A stretch of DNA of 64,000 nt from an uncultured Desulfuromusa sp. (GCF_963675815.1 NZ_OY776574.1:2846001-2910000), one strand, 5' to 3'. Positions 16,093 through 24,946 are shown, numbered from the stretch's first letter. The notes: generated by a model not told the origin, from the letters alone. Program-made: numbers and translations.

Positions 16093-17133
16093 ATGAGTCA
16101 AGTTTTTATAAGAAAAAAAGTAAGAAGAGCTTTAATTCAGATATTGCGACTTCTCTCTATGGTTGGAATAACTTTTTTCGGACTTCTTCTCGTTACTTTT
16201 CTTATCGGCCGGGTTGTCCCGATTGACCCGGTTCTGGCCGTTGTTGGTGATAAGGCCTCGCATGAGGTATACGAACGAGCCCGGATCGAGATGGGTCTCC
16301 ATCTGCCACTCTGGCAGCAATTTTTCATTTATATGAAAAGTGTATTGCGTGGTGACCTGGGAGTTTCTGTTCTTACGGCAAAACCTGTATTGGATGACAT
16401 CTTTCGTGTTTTTCCTGCAACCATGGAACTTGCGTTTTTAGCGACATTTATTGGAGTTCTGGTCGGTATCCCTTTAGGAGTTCTTTCTGCTGTAAAACGG
16501 GGTGGTCTTCTGGATCATATTGCTCGTGTCGTCGGCCTGCTTGGCTACTCCCTTCCCATCTTCTGGCTGGCCCTTTTGGCTCTCATGTTCTTTTATGCCC
16601 GGTTTGATCTGCTCCCGGGGCCAGGTCGACTTGATGTTTTCTATGAAGATATTATTGATCCGGTCACGGGGTTTATGCTGATTGATTGTCTGCTTGCGAA
16701 AGACTGGGAGATTTTCAAAAATGCATTTTACCACCTGATTATGCCGGCAACATTGTTGGGCTATTACAGTATGGCCTATATCTCCCGGATGACTCGCTCT
16801 TTTATGATTGAGCAGTTACGTCAGGAATATATCCTCACAGCCCGGGTGAAAGGTGTTGCTGAATGGAAAGTTGTCTGGAGCCATGCTCTGGGTAATTGTG
16901 CTATTCCTTTGATTACAGTTGTGGCCTTGAGCTTTGGAACCCTGCTTGAAGGTTCTGTTTTGACCGAGACTGTTTTTTCCTGGCCAGGGCTCGGGCTTTA
17001 CCTGACGAGTTCATTGCTTAACGCTGATATGAATTCAGTGCTGGGAAGCACAATTGTTGTTGGTGCAATTTTTCTCGGAGTGAATCTTTTTTCTGATCTG
17101 CTGTATAAAATTATGGATCCAAGGGCACGCTGA
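16093..17133 (+). CDS. Peptide ABC transporter permease (DppB/OppB type)
   Basis: 346 residues with about six membrane segments. Recognisable blocks: GITFFGLLLVTFLIGRVVP with PIDPV near the N terminus, ATMELAFLATFIGVLVGIPLGV, and the inner-membrane EAA loop (EYILTARVKGVAEWKVVWSHAL) that docks the ATPase. The C terminus ends DLLYKIMDPRAR as in DppB. It is slightly long owing to a loop near residues 175-210. The last base overlaps the next gene's start. Confidence 0.93.
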   Translation: MSQVFIRKKVRRALIQILRLLSMVGITFFGLLLVTFLIGRVVPIDPVLAVVGDKASHEVYERARIEMGLHLPLWQQFFIYMKSVLRGDLGVSVLTAKPVLDDIFRVFPATMELAFLATFIGVLVGIPLGVLSAVKRGGLLDHIARVVGLLGYSLPIFWLALLALMFFYARFDLLPGPGRLDVFYEDIIDPVTGFMLIDCLLAKDWEIFKNAFYHLIMPATLLGYYSMAYISRMTRSFMIEQLRQEYILTARVKGVAEWKVVWSHALGNCAIPLITVVALSFGTLLEGSVLTETVFSWPGLGLYLTSSLLNADMNSVLGSTIVVGAIFLGVNLFSDLLYKIMDPRAR

Positions 17134-18053
17134 TGGCTCAACTGTCCTCTAAAACAATGCATGTTAAACAATGGTTGTTAGCTGATTCCCCAGGTTCTGC
17201 TTTGCAGGCAAACGCCGGTCGTATCTATTTAGGGCTGCTTGATTTCCTGAAAAACCGCCTGGCGGTTTTAGGATTGCTGATTATTGTTATTCTTGGTCTC
17301 ACGGCTTTGTTTGCACCTTACATTGCTCCTTTTGATCCTATTGCAACGGATTTGACTCAACGTCTTCAACCCCTGTCAACAGATCATTTGTTCGGTACAG
17401 ATGAATTTGGCCGCGACATTTTCAGTCGGGTTGTCTGGGGTTCCCGTTTAACTTTGTATGTCATCGGTCTGGTGGCAATCATTGCTGCGCCAATAGGAAT
17501 TATTGTGGGGACCGTATCCGGGTATTTTGGTGGTTTTATTGATACCGTATTGATGCGGATGACCGATATTTTTCTGGCGTTTCCAAAACTTATTCTTGCT
17601 CTGGCTTTTGTTGCCGCACTGGGACCGGGGATAGAAAATGCCATTATAGCCATTGCTATAACCTCATGGCCGCCCTATGCCAGAATTGCCAGAGGTGAAA
17701 CCATTACCATCAGAAATTCAAATTTTATTCGTGCAATCCAACTTCAAGGCGCTGGATCAGTTCGTATTATAACCGGGCATATCATGCCGCTTTGTTTGTC
17801 TTCTTTGATTGTCCGTGTGACTCTGGATATGGCAGGAATCATTCTGACGGCAGCTGGTCTCGGTTTTTTAGGTCTTGGAGCGCAACCGCCGTCCCCTGAA
17901 TGGGGGGCGATGACGTCCAGTGGCCGTGCTTACATTCTTGACCACTGGTGGATCATCACCATGCCGGGAACCGCTATTTTTATTGTCAGTCTGGCTTTTA
18001 ATCTTCTTGGTGATGGTTTGCGTGAAGTTCTTGATCCCAAGAGCGATGCTTGA
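17133..18053 (+). CDS. Peptide ABC transporter permease (DppC/OppC type)
   Basis: 306 residues, with an N-terminal segment LKNRLAVLGLLIIVILGLTAL, then DHLFGTDEFGRDIFSRVVWGSR, a DppC landmark, five more hydrophobic segments, and the EAA loop around ARIARGETITIRNSNFIRA. It ends NLLGDGLREVLDPKSD, the usual finish for this subfamily. It overlaps dppB-type permease by one base and is followed after 11 bases by the first ATPase. Confidence 0.94.
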   Translation: MAQLSSKTMHVKQWLLADSPGSALQANAGRIYLGLLDFLKNRLAVLGLLIIVILGLTALFAPYIAPFDPIATDLTQRLQPLSTDHLFGTDEFGRDIFSRVVWGSRLTLYVIGLVAIIAAPIGIIVGTVSGYFGGFIDTVLMRMTDIFLAFPKLILALAFVAALGPGIENAIIAIAITSWPPYARIARGETITIRNSNFIRAIQLQGAGSVRIITGHIMPLCLSSLIVRVTLDMAGIILTAAGLGFLGLGAQPPSPEWGAMTSSGRAYILDHWWIITMPGTAIFIVSLAFNLLGDGLREVLDPKSDA

Positions 18054-18064
18054 AAGGCTGTTTT

Positions 18065-18934
18065 ATGGCAGAGTACGAACATTTGCTTGACGTTAAAAAT
18101 CTCAATATTTCGTTCCCTTCCACTAAAGGAGTTGTTCAAGCTGTAAAAGATATCAGTTTTTCTCTGGGTAAAGAGAAGATTGGTATTGTCGGTGAATCCG
18201 GATCAGGCAAGTCTGTGTCTGGACGAGCTGTGTTGCGTTTATTGCCACCCTATGCTCAGGTTTCAGCTGCAGAAATTTCCTTTAAGGGGGAGGATCTGCT
18301 TAAACTCAGTGAAAAAGAGATGCGTAAGATCAGGGGGCGAGAAATTGCTATGGTCATGCAGGATCCGAAATATTCTCTAAACCCGGTCCGAACGGTCGGT
18401 GAACAGATTAGTGAGGCTTATATTGTCCATTGTAACGCGACAAAGCGGGAAGCCCATCGACAGACTTTGAAAATGTTAGAAGCCGTTAGAATCAGGGAGC
18501 CTGAGAAGGTTTACCGGCTTTATCCTCACGAGGTTTCAGGTGGTATGGGGCAGCGGATTATGATTGCGATGATGCTTATTCCTGACCCCAGTTTGTTAAT
18601 TGCTGACGAGCCGACCTCAGCTCTGGATGTCACAGTTCAACTACAGGTATTGGCAATACTCGATGATCTGGTGAGTGAGCGTGGCATGGGGTTGATTTTT
18701 ATTTCTCATGATCTTGAGCTGGTATCATCGTTTTGTGATCGGGTTATTATCATGTATGGAGGACGTATCATGGAGATTATTGATGCTGCCGATTTACATC
18801 ATTCGACCCATCCCTATACTCGTGGGCTGATAAACTGTTTGCCAAAAATTGAAACTGGAAAACAGCGGCTTGCATCTTTGGTGAGAGATGCCGCTTGGCT
18901 TGATGCCGATTTCTCTGCTCCGCTAGCTGGATAA
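18065..18934 (+). CDS. Peptide ABC transporter ATP-binding protein (DppD/OppD type)
   Basis: 289 residues from ATG 18065 (AAAGG seven bases ahead); TTG 18050 is less likely. Walker A GESGSGKS, Q-loop VMQDPKYSLNP, signature SGGMGQR, Walker B LLIADEPTSALD and H-loop ISHD are all present. The signature reads SGGMGQR where most DppD have SGGMRQR. The C-terminal oligopeptide-transport extension (HPYTRGLINCLP) is there but short and lacks the usual cysteine cluster. It pairs with the next gene to power the two permeases. Confidence 0.93.
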   Translation: MAEYEHLLDVKNLNISFPSTKGVVQAVKDISFSLGKEKIGIVGESGSGKSVSGRAVLRLLPPYAQVSAAEISFKGEDLLKLSEKEMRKIRGREIAMVMQDPKYSLNPVRTVGEQISEAYIVHCNATKREAHRQTLKMLEAVRIREPEKVYRLYPHEVSGGMGQRIMIAMMLIPDPSLLIADEPTSALDVTVQLQVLAILDDLVSERGMGLIFISHDLELVSSFCDRVIIMYGGRIMEIIDAADLHHSTHPYTRGLINCLPKIETGKQRLASLVRDAAWLDADFSAPLAG

Positions 18935-18942
18935 TTCTTTAT

Positions 18943-19716
18943 ATGGTGAATATCGAAAATCTTAATATGACTTTTGGTCATGGTCTGGAAAAGAACCATG
19001 CGGTTAAGGCTGTCTCTTTCAAGGTGGCAAAAGGTGAAAGTTTTGGTTTGGTTGGTGAATCAGGTTCCGGAAAGTCAACTGTTCTGAATTGTATTTCTGG
19101 CTTGTTGAACCGCTGGCAGGGGACCATTGAGATTGATGGGCAGCAGGTGGGGCAGAAGCGAAATCTGGCTTTTTACCGTAAAGTACAGTTGGTGTTTCAG
19201 GATCCTTATGGATCTTTGCATCCACGCCACACCATTGATAGAATTCTCAAAGAACCTCTTGTTATACACGGATTTAAATCCGTCAATCAGAGGGTTGAAC
19301 AAGCACTCAGAGAAGTTGGCCTGGGGCCTGAATTCAGGTTTCGTTATCCTCATCAGCTTTCCGGTGGACAGAGACAGCGTGTTGCGGTTGCTCGGGCACT
19401 GATTCTTGAACCTGAAATTATCCTGCTTGATGAACCCACGTCTGCTTTGGATGTTTCAATTCAGGCAGAAGTTTTAAATCTGCTGCAGGATATTCGTGTT
19501 GAGCGCAATCTGACCTATATCATGGTGAGTCATGATTTAGCAGTTGTTTCATATATGTGTGATAATATTGCGGTTATGAATCGTGGTGCCGTCGTTGAGA
19601 TGATCAATGCATCACAACTCAAAAGTGGTGATCTTCAAGAACTTTACACCCGGCAACTTTTTACTGCCAGCAAGGGTTATGATCGGGCAGCAATTGATAT
19701 GTTTCAGGATTTCTAG
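18943..19716 (+). CDS. Peptide ABC transporter ATP-binding protein (DppF/OppF type)
   Basis: 257 residues: Walker A GESGSGKS, Q-loop VFQDPYGSLHPRHT (the DppF-type PY.SLHPR pattern), signature LSGGQRQRVAVARAL, Walker B IILLDEPTSALD, H-loop VSHD. Slightly short at the C terminus compared with E. coli DppF. It lies 8 bases after the DppD-type gene and completes the five-gene transporter. Confidence 0.93.
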   Translation: MVNIENLNMTFGHGLEKNHAVKAVSFKVAKGESFGLVGESGSGKSTVLNCISGLLNRWQGTIEIDGQQVGQKRNLAFYRKVQLVFQDPYGSLHPRHTIDRILKEPLVIHGFKSVNQRVEQALREVGLGPEFRFRYPHQLSGGQRQRVAVARALILEPEIILLDEPTSALDVSIQAEVLNLLQDIRVERNLTYIMVSHDLAVVSYMCDNIAVMNRGAVVEMINASQLKSGDLQELYTRQLFTASKGYDRAAIDMFQDF

Positions 19717-19770
19717 AACTTCCCGGTCCAGTTGAAGTTTCACTGTCTTTCAGCTGTAAGGAGATCAAAA

Positions 19771-20553
19771 ATGACAGCTAGCGCCTGCGTCAATGTGAGT
19801 GTGAGTAATCATTATCGTGAACCTTCAAGTACGAGTGAGGTGGTGACACAGGGGCTGCTCGGTGAGCAACTTGAGGTTTTAGAAGAACATCCCACCCACC
19901 TTCATGTTCGACAGGCCGATGGCTATGAAAGTTGGGTTCCGGAAGATCTTGTCACTTTTATGCCTAAGCCGCAAGGGGAGAAAATTCTGGTGCGCAGTCA
20001 TTTTATGCGCATTTACGAGCATCCAAACATTCAGTCTATGGCTTTGAGAGAAGCTGTTATCGGGAGTACTTTGACGTCAATTGATGAGCAGGAAGATTGG
20101 TTTCGAATTGTTCTTCCCGATGGAACTCTTGGCTGGGCTGAAAAATGTCATTTTGGCACCTTCCCGGAAGGAACAGGGGCCAATATCCTTAATTTAGCGC
20201 GTGAATTTCTTGGCTACTCCTATTTCTGGGGGGGACGGACACCGAAAGGATTTGATTGCTCCGGATTTGTCCAGACGGTTTTTCAATTACACGGAGTCAT
20301 TTTGCCACGGGACTCCTGGCAACAACAACAGTTGAATCTATTATCCACGAATCATCTTGATGCCCGTCCCGGTGATCTTCTTTTCTTTAGTTCTGTTCCA
20401 GACAAAGTGACTCATGTTGCAATATCTCTCGGTGATCAGCAATATATCCATGCGAGCGGCTGGGTCAGCCTGGATAGCTTTAGAGAAACAGACACTTTTT
20501 TTACCCGACAGCGATTGAATCACTTTACGTCGGTCAATCGCTTTCTTTCATAA
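19771..20553 (+). CDS. NlpC/P60 endopeptidase with two SH3-like domains (YkfC-like, murein-peptide cleaving)
   Basis: 260 residues from ATG 19771 behind AAGGAG. Two bacterial SH3-like domains (about 3-62 and 70-130) precede an NlpC/P60 domain with catalytic C163 (FDCSGF), H215 (VTHVAIS) and H227 (YIHASG). PRDSWQQ (179-185) matches the region that, in the Bacillus YkfC enzymes, recognises a free N-terminal L-Ala. No signal peptide is present, so it should act in the cytoplasm on imported peptides, cutting between gamma-D-Glu and the diamino acid. The epimerase that would use its product follows 10 bases later. Confidence 0.88.
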   Translation: MTASACVNVSVSNHYREPSSTSEVVTQGLLGEQLEVLEEHPTHLHVRQADGYESWVPEDLVTFMPKPQGEKILVRSHFMRIYEHPNIQSMALREAVIGSTLTSIDEQEDWFRIVLPDGTLGWAEKCHFGTFPEGTGANILNLAREFLGYSYFWGGRTPKGFDCSGFVQTVFQLHGVILPRDSWQQQQLNLLSTNHLDARPGDLLFFSSVPDKVTHVAISLGDQQYIHASGWVSLDSFRETDTFFTRQRLNHFTSVNRFLS

Positions 20554-20563
20554 AGGGCAGAAG

Positions 20564-21637
20564 ATGAAAATTACTGATATTACTCACAAGACAGTCACCG
20601 TTCCGCTCCTGTTTCCATTCAAGACTGCCTTACGTACCGTCAAGCAGATAGAGAACGTTCTGGTAACGGTCGCAACTGATGACGGTCACTGTGGTTATGG
20701 TGGTGCGGCACCTACTGCAGTGATTACTGGTGATACCTTGGCTTCAATCCGAGGCGGAATCGAACATATCCGCGACAACATTATCGGCATGGATATCGCT
20801 TCTGCAGAGGATCTTTTTCAGAAGCTCAATCGTTGCCTGATCGGTAATATGTCGGCTAAAGCGGCGGTCGATATGGCTATTTATGATCTATTAGCCAAAG
20901 CCCAAGCCGTTCCTCTCTACCGTTTTCTGGGTGGAACTGTCAAATCGCTTGAAACGGATATCACCATCAGTCTCGATACTCCGGAAAAAATGGCTGCTGA
21001 CAGTCTAGAGAAGGTTGCCAGAGGTTTTACTTACTTAAAAATAAAAGTCGGTAACAATCCTGAACTGGATATCCAGCGCTTGCAAGCTATCCATGGTGAG
21101 GTTGGAGATCAGGTTAAAATCCGCATTGATGCCAATCAGGGTTGGACTCCCAAGGAGGCAGTGCTGGTCGGCAACGCATTGGCTGACAGGGGAATTAATA
21201 TTGAATTGCTGGAACAGCCCGTTGCTGCGCGTGATTTTTCTGGCTTACGTTTTGTCCGTGAACAACTTTCTGTTCCGGTTGTGGCTGATGAAAGTGTTTT
21301 TTCGCCACAGGATGCGTTAGATCTGGTGCAAATGGGAGCGGCTGATGGTTTCAATATTAAATTGATGAAATGTGGTGGCATTTATAACGCTATAAAGATT
21401 GCTGCTATTGCTGATGCTGCGGGAATCCCCTGTATGGTGGGGTCAATGATGGAGTCACATCTCAGCGTAGGTGCTGCGGCTCATTTTGCAGCCAGCCGAT
21501 CAATTGTCACGCGTTTTGATCTTGATGCACCACTTTTTTGCAGTGCCAATCCTGCTGTTGGAGGAATATTTTACCAGGGCTCTAAAGTCTGTTTCACAGA
21601 TACCCCGGGGTTGGGTGTTGAATCTCTCCATAATTAG
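20564..21637 (+). CDS. Dipeptide epimerase, L-Ala-D/L-Glu type (enolase superfamily)
   Basis: 357 residues with the muconate-lactonizing subgroup residues: K159-x-K161 (YLKIKVG), metal ligands D189 (RIDANQGW), E217 (LLEQPV) and D242 (VADES), and the second base K266 (NIKLMKCGG). Positioned like YkfB/YcjG enzymes, which interconvert L-Ala-D-Glu and L-Ala-L-Glu. Its neighbours, an NlpC/P60 endopeptidase before and a dipeptidase after, make that substrate likely. N-terminal capping domain spans about 1-125. Other dipeptide specificities exist in this family. Confidence 0.9.
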   Translation: MKITDITHKTVTVPLLFPFKTALRTVKQIENVLVTVATDDGHCGYGGAAPTAVITGDTLASIRGGIEHIRDNIIGMDIASAEDLFQKLNRCLIGNMSAKAAVDMAIYDLLAKAQAVPLYRFLGGTVKSLETDITISLDTPEKMAADSLEKVARGFTYLKIKVGNNPELDIQRLQAIHGEVGDQVKIRIDANQGWTPKEAVLVGNALADRGINIELLEQPVAARDFSGLRFVREQLSVPVVADESVFSPQDALDLVQMGAADGFNIKLMKCGGIYNAIKIAAIADAAGIPCMVGSMMESHLSVGAAAHFAASRSIVTRFDLDAPLFCSANPAVGGIFYQGSKVCFTDTPGLGVESLHN

Positions 21638-21671
21638 AAAATTCATGAATCTTTCATAAAGGATTAATGTT

Positions 21672-22703
21672 TTGGATAAAAAACTCCTTGAGCGGGTTGC
21701 AGACATTCACAGCCGCGCATTTACTGTTGATGCCCATTTTGACCTGACTTATGAAGTTGCGAACCTCAGGGAACGGGGTGGCAAGAAAATTATCGAAGAG
21801 AAGTATTTGCCACAGATTAAAGCTGGTGGTTTTGATTTGCTTGTGTCAGCCATCTTTATTGATAGTTTTTTTCTGCCGGAAATGGGATTGCGCAGGGCTC
21901 TGGACCAGATCAGTTTTCTGCATGCGGAGGGTGATGAGTCTCCGGGGCAGTTCTGTCTCTGTCGAACAACAGCAGAAGCTCTTGCAGCAAAACGTGCTGG
22001 TCAAACTGCCATCTTTTTATCTTTGGAGGGAGCAGAGCCATTACAGAATGATATTCAGTTGCTGAGGATATTTTATGAACTCGGCGTTCGTGGTCTCGGA
22101 CTGGTGTGGAGCCGTCGAAATTATGTTGCTGACGGAGCTTTTTTTAGCCCTGTAAGCGAGGGCTGTAAAGGGGGACTCACCCCTTTTGGGGTTGAGTTGA
22201 TTCAACAGGCCGAAAATTTGGGGATGTTCATTGATGTCAGTCATATCAATGACGAAGGTTTCTGGGATGTGATGGATGTCGCTGATAAGCCAGTGATTGC
22301 CTCCCATTCCAACTGTCGGTCATTGGCCGGGACAATGCGCAATCTAACCGATGATCAAATTCGGGCGATTGCGAAAAATAATGGTGTCATTGGGATGAAT
22401 TCAGTGGATGTTTTTATTCATGATCAGAGCGGAGATGCAAATATTAATCACTTTGTCGATCATGTTGATCACATCGTTAATATTGTAGGAATAAATCATG
22501 TAGGGTTAGGCCTTGATCTTTGTGACGGGTTTCAAAATTTTCTCCAACTTCCAGAAGCTATTGAAACTCAAGATGTGATTAAAACCCACGCAGGGATTGG
22601 TGAGTTTACGGCTGAGTTGGTGGTCCGTGGCTATACGGATGCAGATATTATAGCAATTCTTGGTGGTAATTTTATGCGATATTATTCTGAGCTGTTGGGC
22701 TAA
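21672..22703 (+). CDS. Membrane dipeptidase (peptidase family M19)
   Basis: 343 residues starting at TTG 21672 with AAAGGA nine bases before; the ATG at 21667 is out of frame. The binuclear zinc site is visible: H22 and D24 (VDAHFD), bridging E119 (SLEGAE), H191 (DVSHINDEGFWD) and H212 (ASHSNCR), with D282 (GLGLDLCDG). M19 enzymes split dipeptides including those with a C-terminal D-residue. No signal peptide, so probably cytoplasmic, hydrolysing L-Ala-Glu from the epimerase. Last gene of the run; no clear terminator follows before convergent fxsA. Confidence 0.91.
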   Translation: MDKKLLERVADIHSRAFTVDAHFDLTYEVANLRERGGKKIIEEKYLPQIKAGGFDLLVSAIFIDSFFLPEMGLRRALDQISFLHAEGDESPGQFCLCRTTAEALAAKRAGQTAIFLSLEGAEPLQNDIQLLRIFYELGVRGLGLVWSRRNYVADGAFFSPVSEGCKGGLTPFGVELIQQAENLGMFIDVSHINDEGFWDVMDVADKPVIASHSNCRSLAGTMRNLTDDQIRAIAKNNGVIGMNSVDVFIHDQSGDANINHFVDHVDHIVNIVGINHVGLGLDLCDGFQNFLQLPEAIETQDVIKTHAGIGEFTAELVVRGYTDADIIAILGGNFMRYYSELLG

Positions 22704-22742
22704 CGGTTCATGCGTTTGACATTGGGGGATAAGGATCAATTC

Positions 22743-23135
22743 TCATAATTGCCGAAAATTGATCTTTCCCTGTTTAATTTTAAGGTCCAGCCATCTCTTC
22801 AGCCAGACTTTGAAAAAGCTTCTTGTGACCGGAGTCAAAAGACAAAAACCAAAGAGGTCGGTACAGAAACCTGGTGTCAGGAGTAACAGGCCTCCAGCCA
22901 GAATCATGGCTCCATCCATCATTTCACCGGCAGGAATATGTCCTTGATTTAAATCCGTCTGGATACGATTTATCAAATCAAATCCCTGACTTCTCGCTAA
23001 ATATGCTCCAGCAATTCCAGTCAGAAAAATCATTCCAACTGTTGCTCCAAAACCAATTTGACGGCCCGCCTCAATTAAAACATATAGCTCAATTATTGGC
23101 ACCAATGTGAAGACAATTAAGAGTTTTATAAACAT
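22743..23135 (-). CDS. fxsA: FxsA family cytoplasmic membrane protein
   Basis: 130 residues with the FxsA pattern: PIIELYVLIEAGRQIGFGATVG, GAYLARSQGF, and AGGLLLLTPGFCTDLFGFCLL, giving three to four membrane helices and a basic C-terminal tail. FxsA of E. coli relieves phage T7 exclusion by F; the general function is unknown. ATG 23135 has AAGG eight bases before. It is convergent with the M19 dipeptidase gene. Confidence 0.9.
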   Translation of the reverse strand: MFIKLLIVFTLVPIIELYVLIEAGRQIGFGATVGMIFLTGIAGAYLARSQGFDLINRIQTDLNQGHIPAGEMMDGAMILAGGLLLLTPGFCTDLFGFCLLTPVTRSFFKVWLKRWLDLKIKQGKINFRQL

Positions 23136-23300
23136 CTACAGAACCTTTCATAAGGGAGATCAAATCTTTTTTAAGAGCTATGTGGTATTTTCTGGTTGCA
23201 ATATCTTCTTCTATGTAACTAGCTGATAATACTTATAAAAAAATCTGGTTAAAAAATAGGCAAGATGTTGTCTCGGGCTGAATGCGTTGTGCAATTGTTG

Positions 23301-23371
23301 TTTTCCACAACTTTATCTACAGTTTTTCCACGATCTGTGTGGATGAAACCTAAAACCTATTATTTTTCACG
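23301..23371. promoter_or_regulatory. Cluster of DnaA-box-like sites
   Basis: Within 71 bases of the 269-base fxsA/mazG gap there are five 9-mers close to TTWTNCACA: 23301 TTTTCCACA (exact), 23313 TTATCTACA, 23324 TTTTCCACG, 23338 (other strand) TCATCCACA and 23363 TTTTTCACG, the last four with one mismatch each. A very AT-rich stretch lies at 23231-23275. It may bind DnaA for titration or regulation; an origin is less likely since neighbouring genes on both sides read mostly the same way. Otherwise the gap (23136-23404) shows no gene. Confidence 0.45.
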
Positions 23372-23404
23372 AACTTTGCAATTGATGACCTGAAAAAGTC
23401 TCTT

Positions 23405-24088
23405 TTAAATATCTGTTTGTGTCATAACCTGAATGGTTTTTTTACGTAATAAATCTTCAGCATCACAGTTGAGTGAATGAGCGATTTGAACGGTATCAAA
23501 AAAAATTTCTCCCAGAATTTGTTTTATTTGATTGTGCTTTGTTGTTTGTTTGTCCGTCAGGCTCTTGAGTTCGGAAAAGTGATTTTGAGTTTTTTGTATT
23601 TGTATCTGTAAACTTTCTTTTTCTATCTTTGAGATCACTTTTGTGGCTTTTTTTAGCGCCGGAAGGTTTGTCGGGATCCGATCGGCTAGTTTATGGCCTT
23701 TTCCTTTCGATGACCGTTCTTGTTGTTTGATTTCATCCCAACGTTTTGCATGATTTTCACTGTTTGCGCCAGCAAAAACGTGTGGATGTCTGCGAATCAT
23801 TTTATTGCTGATTGAAAGAGCAACATCCGCAAGGTTAAACTGCGCTTGTTCATGATAGATTTGCGCGATAAAAACTACTTGAAGGAGCAGGTCTCCCAGT
23901 TCGTCACGAATTTCTGAGAGATCGTTGTTGTCAATTGCATCAATCAGCTCATAGGCCTCTTCAAGGATATAGGGCTTCAGGGTTTCCGGTGTCTGTTCCC
24001 GATCCCAGGGACAGCCTTCAGGTGCGCGTAGAGTTGCCATGATTTCAGTTAGTTTTGTTATTTCTTCAGCAGTAGATTTTGCTTTCAA
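23405..24088 (-). CDS. mazG: Nucleoside triphosphate pyrophosphohydrolase MazG
   Basis: 227 residues, start TTG 24088 with AAGGAG seven bases before. The N-terminal MazG domain is complete: APEGCPWDREQTPETLKPYILEEAYELIDAI and IRDELGDLLLQVVFIAQI hold the EExxE/ExxD magnesium ligands. The second MazG repeat (from about 130) is divergent and some 30 residues short against E. coli MazG (263). MazG hydrolyses NTPs and dNTPs to monophosphates. It is divergent from yceD. Confidence 0.9.
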   Translation of the reverse strand: MKAKSTAEEITKLTEIMATLRAPEGCPWDREQTPETLKPYILEEAYELIDAIDNNDLSEIRDELGDLLLQVVFIAQIYHEQAQFNLADVALSISNKMIRRHPHVFAGANSENHAKRWDEIKQQERSSKGKGHKLADRIPTNLPALKKATKVISKIEKESLQIQIQKTQNHFSELKSLTDKQTTKHNQIKQILGEIFFDTVQIAHSLNCDAEDLLRKKTIQVMTQTDI

Positions 24089-24274
24089 GGGGGGACTCCT
24101 TCTTGTGAAAAAGTTATTGCAGGAAAATGTATCTCAGTTTTGATCCGTGCTGTCATTTTGTATTTGGTGATATTAATTATCAGTTGTGTGAGGATGTAAA
24201 AAAAACTTGCAAATCTAAGGTGAATGGGCTAGAAAATGCGCCATTCTCGGCAGTTGGTAAGCAACCCTTTTGAC

Positions 24275-24302
24275 TTGACATGATTTTGTCTCACTCTATA
24301 CT
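24275..24302 (+). promoter_or_regulatory. Sigma-70 promoter of the yceD-rpmF-plsX-fab operon
   Basis: TTGACA (24275-24280), 16-base spacer, TATACT (24297-24302), ending 25 bases ahead of the yceD start. In the 239-base gap between mazG and yceD this is the only clear promoter I see on the + strand. Confidence 0.8.
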
Positions 24303-24327
24303 GTATCTTTTGCCTTGGTGGTGATTC

Positions 24328-24870
24328 ATGCGTCTCGAACTAAAAGATATCAAAGGGGGGATGCTTGAGCAAGACTACTCCTGCACTCTGGATGAATTTC
24401 CGGATCTGATTAATCTTGTTGAAAAGGATGCTCCAAAGTTTCAAGAACCACTGGTTTTTAAATTGCGGCTACAGCGGACCGGAAAATATGTTGAAGTTGA
24501 CGGTCATTTAGATGCTGTTGTCGGTTTGAATTGTGGTCGTTGTTTGCAGGATTTTGAGCTGTCTTTGTCGGAATCCTTCTCGGTCACTTTTGTTCCCCGG
24601 GGGAACGAGGATGAACCTGAGGAGGAGATTGAGCTTGATGCTGATGAGCTCGGGTTGGTCACATACGTTGACGAAACCATAGAATTACATGACACATTAC
24701 AGGAGCAGTTGCTTATGGCGGTTCCAATCAGTCCGTTATGTCATGAGGGGTGTCGGGGGCTGTGTCCTGAGTGTGGAACAAATCTGAATATTGAAAAGTG
24801 TCATTGCACCGGAAAGATTTTTAATAATAAATTTAATGCATTAGCCGGTATCGATTTTAAAAGGACCTGA
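24328..24870 (+). CDS. yceD: YceD / DUF177 family protein
   Basis: 180 residues. DUF177 features: NCGRCLQDFELSLSESFSVTF in the middle, an acidic patch (EDEPEEEIELDADE), then a C-terminal cysteine cluster (CHEGCRGLCPECG...CHC). YceD is almost always upstream of rpmF; it has been linked to 23S rRNA processing or accumulation. The order yceD-rpmF-plsX-fabH holds here. Confidence 0.9.
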   Translation: MRLELKDIKGGMLEQDYSCTLDEFPDLINLVEKDAPKFQEPLVFKLRLQRTGKYVEVDGHLDAVVGLNCGRCLQDFELSLSESFSVTFVPRGNEDEPEEEIELDADELGLVTYVDETIELHDTLQEQLLMAVPISPLCHEGCRGLCPECGTNLNIEKCHCTGKIFNNKFNALAGIDFKRT

Positions 24871-24946
24871 TGGTTGAAGGTCAGGCATTTATCTGTAATT
24901 TTTTATCGTTAACGAAATTATTTGTTAACTTGCAAGGAGAAAATAA

